NCBI GenBank assembly: GCA_001797035.1
Contig: MGOE01000016.1
Coordinates: forward strand, 1-7,149
From: Chloroflexi bacterium RBG_16_72_14
GTDB lineage: Bacteria > Chloroflexota > Limnocylindria > Limnocylindrales > CSP1-4
DNA: 7,149 bases
Direction: 5' to 3'
Each line of letters begins with the position of its first letter. Positions within the stretch are counted from its first letter, which is position 1. The notes beneath the pieces are model-generated. The model did not search any database. It was not told the origin of the DNA and saw only the letters and a list, made by a program, of their open reading frames with translations. Below are positions 4,817-7,149 of the stretch, in pieces. A program made the position numbers and the translations under genes.

Positions 4817-5557
4817 ATGCGAACGGGCAGTGAAAGCGATCCGGCCACCGAGGCCGTTCCCATCCCCGATCCGCCCTGGGGTCGACTCGCGGTCCGCGGC
4901 TCTCGGCGGCGACGGAGCGCCCCGCTCGATCGCGAGCGGATCGTTGCCACCGCCCTCGGGATCATCGATGCCGTGGGGATCGACGGCCTCACGTTCCGCC
5001 GGCTCGCCGACGACCTCGGCGTGACCCCGATGTCGCTGTACTGGCATGTCGCCGACAAGGCCGAGCTGCTCGAGCTCGTGGGCCACGCGGTCCTGGCCGA
5101 GATCGAGATCCCGCCGGCGACCGGCGACTGGCGCGAGCAGCTCCGGGACATCCACCGCGAGCTGCTGCGGGGCGTCCTCCGTCACCGGAACACCACCGAC
5201 ATCCTGATCGGCCGTGCCCGCTACGGGCCGGCCGGCCTCGCCATGTTCGAGCGAATCCTGGGAACCCTGCTCGAGGCCGGCTTCTCGCCCGAGGCGGCCT
5301 TCGACGCCTACCAGTCGCTGTACCTGTTCACGCTCGGGTTCATGGCCACGTCGAGCCGCAGCCCGGCGTTCGTCGAGGTCCAGCGACAGGGCGTGCGCTA
5401 CATGCTGTCGCTGCCCGTCGAGCGGTTCCCTTCGATCCGCCGCGTCGCCCCGGTCATTGGCCGCCGTTCCCTCGAAGAGCAGTTCGAGATCGGTCTCGCT
5501 GTCGTCATCGAGGGAATCGCGACCCGCCGGCAGGGGGACGCGCCGGCGTCGCGGTGA
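4817..5557 (+). CDS. TetR-family regulator with tetracycline-repressor-type C-terminal domain
   Basis: A 246-residue repressor. ATG 4817 is supported by AAGGGG (4805-4810), 6 nt upstream. A Pro/Arg-rich N-terminal extension (1-36) precedes the helix-turn-helix at about 39-88: DRERIVATALGIIDAVGIDG, LTFRRLADDLGVTPMSLYWH, then VADKAELLELVG. The 'LTFRRLADDLGVTPMSLYWHVADKAELL' form is the one found in TetR proteins with a TetR_C_1 (tetracycline-repressor-like) ligand domain, and residues about 104-235 (DWREQLRDIHRELLRGVLRH through EEQFEIGLAVVIEGI) fit that domain. Ligand unknown. It diverges from the paired membrane-protein genes with a palindrome between, so it likely represses them and itself. 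Transcription probably ends at the hairpin at 5590-5619. Confidence 0.9.
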   Translation: MRTGSESDPATEAVPIPDPPWGRLAVRGSRRRRSAPLDRERIVATALGIIDAVGIDGLTFRRLADDLGVTPMSLYWHVADKAELLELVGHAVLAEIEIPPATGDWREQLRDIHRELLRGVLRHRNTTDILIGRARYGPAGLAMFERILGTLLEAGFSPEAAFDAYQSLYLFTLGFMATSSRSPAFVEVQRQGVRYMLSLPVERFPSIRRVAPVIGRRSLEEQFEIGLAVVIEGIATRRQGDAPASR

Positions 5558-5589
5558 TCAGTGCGCGGAGCCCGCCACCCGGGCACCAA

Positions 5590-5619
5590 ACGGCCCTCCG
5601 GGATGATCCGGAGGGCCGT
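5590..5619. terminator. Bidirectional hairpin terminator
   Basis: A perfect 12-bp stem, ACGGCCCTCCGG (5590-5601) and CCGGAGGGCCGT (5608-5619), with loop GATGAT. It lies between the convergent ends of the TetR gene (5557) and the secreted-protein gene (5630). On the minus strand a short TTT follows the stem. Its base matches that of the hairpin at 901-930 (ACGGCCC/GGGCCGT). Confidence 0.75.
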
Positions 5620-5629
5620 CCGACGACTC

Positions 5630-5989
5630 CTACCCCTCGGGAGGAGGGCCGACGTTGGGGTTGCAGGCCTGGCCGGGGTGGAACCCGAACTCGCTGATCA
5701 CATCCCTCACGGCCTTGGGAATCAGGCCCCAGGACTGCGCGTGGCCCGGAACCCCCTTCTGCGGCTCGGGCAGCGGGTTGCCCGCTTCGTCCTGGAACTG
5801 CAGGTCCTCCTGGCCGGAGTAGGCACAGAACGAGCGACCGTGCAGGCCGGTGCCCCACATTCCGGCATCGGTCTTGAGGCTCTTCCCGTTCCCGGTGACC
5901 TCGCCAGCGAAGACCGCGCCACCACTCAGGCTCAGGACCACGGCCGCCGCCAGGACAGCGACCCAGAGCCTCTTGAATCGACGGGCCAT
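5630..5989 (-). CDS. Small secreted protein with Sec signal peptide, unknown function
   Basis: A 119-residue precursor. ATG 5989 is chosen over an earlier in-frame ATG (6037) because a near-ideal AAGGAGGTG (complement of 5995-6003) lies just upstream and the signal peptide begins right there. The N-terminus is MARRFKRLWVAVLAAAVVLS, followed by LSGGAVFA and a likely signal-peptidase-I cut before GEVTGNGKS, leaving about 91 mature residues. There is no lipobox Cys. The mature part has two cysteines, in GRSFCAYSGQED and PGQACNPNVG, which could form one disulfide, and the tail is Pro/Gly-rich. The GEVTGNGKS start, C-A-Y-S-G, AQSWG and ACNP elements recall a widespread but uncharacterised family of small exported actinobacterial/Chloroflexota proteins. 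It appears monocistronic and ends at the hairpin at 5590-5619. Confidence 0.8.
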   Translation of the reverse strand: MARRFKRLWVAVLAAAVVLSLSGGAVFAGEVTGNGKSLKTDAGMWGTGLHGRSFCAYSGQEDLQFQDEAGNPLPEPQKGVPGHAQSWGLIPKAVRDVISEFGFHPGQACNPNVGPPPEG

Positions 5990-6160
5990 GCCCGCACCTC
6001 CTTCGCCGAGGTCGGTCTCGCCATTGGCTATCAGCACGAGTCGGGGCGACCGATCCGATCAGACGCCGTGCCCTGGGGCCCCTCCGCCGCCCCTGCCACC
6101 TCCGCGGTGGTCGCATCATGCACGAGGGCCGACGCGCGTCTACTGGGGTGCGCACTCACG

Positions 6161-6178
6161 TGGTGCAGGCGTGCACCA
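6161..6178. repeat. 18-bp inverted repeat upstream of the secreted-protein gene
   Basis: TGGTGCA (6161-6167) and TGCACCA (6172-6178) are perfect arms with a 4-nt spacer, in the 264-bp gap between the oxidoreductase end (6254) and the secreted-protein start (5989). It could be a small hairpin ending the oxidoreductase transcript or a regulator site. Nothing else in this gap looks like a gene. Confidence 0.4.
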
Positions 6179-6253
6179 TCCGCGCGCAGGCGGCACACCG
6201 TGGTTGCCCACTCGCTGGATCGATTCCCCTCGACCCACGGCCATCCCGCCGCT

Positions 6254-7149
6254 CTAGTCGGCGCGCAGCAGGTCCAGCACCGGCGCCATGGCCTCGATGG
6301 CCCCGATCGTGCCCGGGCCCAGCATGATGTCGACCTGGGTGAAGCCGATCTCGCGGAACGAGCGCAGCGAGTCGGCGATCTCCTCCGGCGGGCCGGAGAC
6401 GACCGCCTCCCGCCAGCCGGACGGCTGGAGCGGGTTCACGGAGATCCCCGCCCCGCGGCCGATGCTCGCCGGGTCGCGACCGACCTCCTCGCAGATCGCG
6501 TCGAGCGAGGCGAGGCGGGGCACCATCTCGTCCACGTGGGCACGCTCCTCGATGTAGCCGCTCCAGGTATCGGCGTGGAGGGCCGCGTGCCGCTGGCCCT
6601 TGGGCCCGTTGCCGCCGATGAGCAGCGGGATCCGGTTCGGGCGCGGGCCCACCGGCCGCTGTGGCAGGTCGCGAGCGGCATGGAACTCGCCCTCGAAGTC
6701 CGCGTGCCCGGTGCGGATCAGCGGGACGATGATCCGCAGCGCCTCCTCGAACCGCGCGAAGATCCGGTCCTCCGGCAGGCCGAATGCGTGGGCCTGGCCC
6801 GGCCACTCGTGCCCTGCGCCCAGGCCGAAGACGAAGCGCCCGCCGCTGATCTCGTCGAGCGTCTCCGCCGTCTTGGCGATGATGCCGGGATTGCGGTGGA
6901 GCGCGGACAGCACCCACGTCCCCACCTTGACGTGCGAGGTGGTCGCCGCGACCGCGCCGGCCATCGACACGCCGTCCCACATGCCCTGGGGCGCCGCATC
7001 CTCGACGCGCCACAGGAGCTCGTCGGGTATCCACAGCGTGTCGAAACCCATCGCCTCGGCCCGCAGGGCCATCACGCGGAGGTCGGCCCAGCGGGGCGTG
7101 ATCCGTTCCGGCCCGAACTGGGCGATGGGCAGCACCACGCCGATCTCGA
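6254..7149 (-). CDS. LLM-class (luciferase-like) oxidoreductase, probably F420-dependent; start outside window
   Basis: A TIM-barrel flavin/F420 oxidoreductase of at least 298 residues. A GTG at 7138 opens VLPIAQFGPERITPRWADLR, but the frame continues upstream as E-I-G, and LLM proteins normally begin M-x-(x)-IGVVLP, so the start lies just past the window edge. Family marks in order: FDTLWIPDELLWR, VKVGTWVLSALHRNPGIIAK, the signature ETLDEISGGRFVFGLGAG followed by HEWPGQAHAFG, RFEEALRIIVPLIR, NRIPLLIGGNGPKGQRHAAL with ADTWSGY, and a final GFTQVDIMLGP strand. 'ISGGRFVFGLGAG' and 'PLLIGGNGP' are cofactor-binding regions of this superfamily. These enzymes transfer hydride between F420H2 or FMNH2 and diverse organic substrates; the substrate and the F420-versus-FMN choice cannot be read directly. 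No clear terminator was found after the stop at 6254. Confidence 0.88.
   Translation of the reverse strand, partial: EIGVVLPIAQFGPERITPRWADLRVMALRAEAMGFDTLWIPDELLWRVEDAAPQGMWDGVSMAGAVAATTSHVKVGTWVLSALHRNPGIIAKTAETLDEISGGRFVFGLGAGHEWPGQAHAFGLPEDRIFARFEEALRIIVPLIRTGHADFEGEFHAARDLPQRPVGPRPNRIPLLIGGNGPKGQRHAALHADTWSGYIEERAHVDEMVPRLASLDAICEEVGRDPASIGRGAGISVNPLQPSGWREAVVSGPPEEIADSLRSFREIGFTQVDIMLGPGTIGAIEAMAPVLDLLRAD

Noticed and set aside
6096..6110. CCACC-N5-GGTGG inverted repeat
   Set aside because: Only 5 bp, about 140 nt beyond the oxidoreductase stop, in C-rich sequence; too weak to call a terminator.
6156..7034. Minus-strand open frame of 292 codons overlapping the oxidoreductase
   Set aside because: It is a +1 shadow of the LLM gene with Arg/Gly/Pro-rich composition and no domain.

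Overview
The window comes from a high-GC bacterium. The gene content (a probable F420-dependent LLM-class oxidoreductase, several TetR regulators, a class III nucleotide cyclase remnant of the 'LLFADVRGST' type, small secreted and membrane proteins) fits a soil or freshwater Chloroflexota lineage such as Limnocylindria/Ellin6529, or an Actinomycetota. I cannot separate the two from sequence alone. No rRNA, tRNA, CRISPR array, transposase or phage gene is visible. This looks like ordinary but rearranged chromosome, with small regulator-plus-target units separated by broken gene remnants.

Layout. 1-390 (+): 3' part of an SRPBCC/polyketide-cyclase-like protein that enters from the left edge. 391-996: no intact gene, but two apparent truncated remnants facing opposite ways (549-721 minus, 711-875 plus) and a strong GC hairpin at 901-930. 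997-1623 (-) and 1699-1980 (-): a two-gene unit encoding a small dimeric-alpha/beta-barrel (ABM-like) protein and a six-helix membrane protein. It diverges from a TetR gene at 2043-2732 (+) across a short interval holding the perfect palindrome TCACTAG-N9-CTAGTGA. 2762-3187 (-): adenylate/guanylate cyclase cut off inside its catalytic domain. 3130-3522 (-): a second ABM-like protein. 3588-3894 (+): a dead TetR gene reduced to pieces of its C-terminal domain. 3936-4286 (-) and 4298-4684 (-): two tandem paralogous three-helix membrane proteins. These diverge from a second TetR gene (4817-5557, +) across an AT-rich interval holding TGTATG-N5-CATACA. 5590-5619: hairpin terminator between convergent genes. 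5630-5989 (-): small secreted protein. 6254-7149 (-): LLM-class oxidoreductase running off the right edge.

How it works together. Two similar modules stand out: a TetR repressor divergent from a two-gene minus-strand operon, with one palindrome between them. The simplest reading is that each TetR controls itself and its divergent operon in response to a small ligand. The effectors are membrane proteins of unknown function, plus an ABM-like protein in the first module. The remnants at 549-875, 2762-3187 and 3588-3894 show that the locus has been reshaped by deletion. No clearly new defence or mobile system is present. The most novel item is the tandem pair of three-helix membrane proteins under a putative TetR operator.
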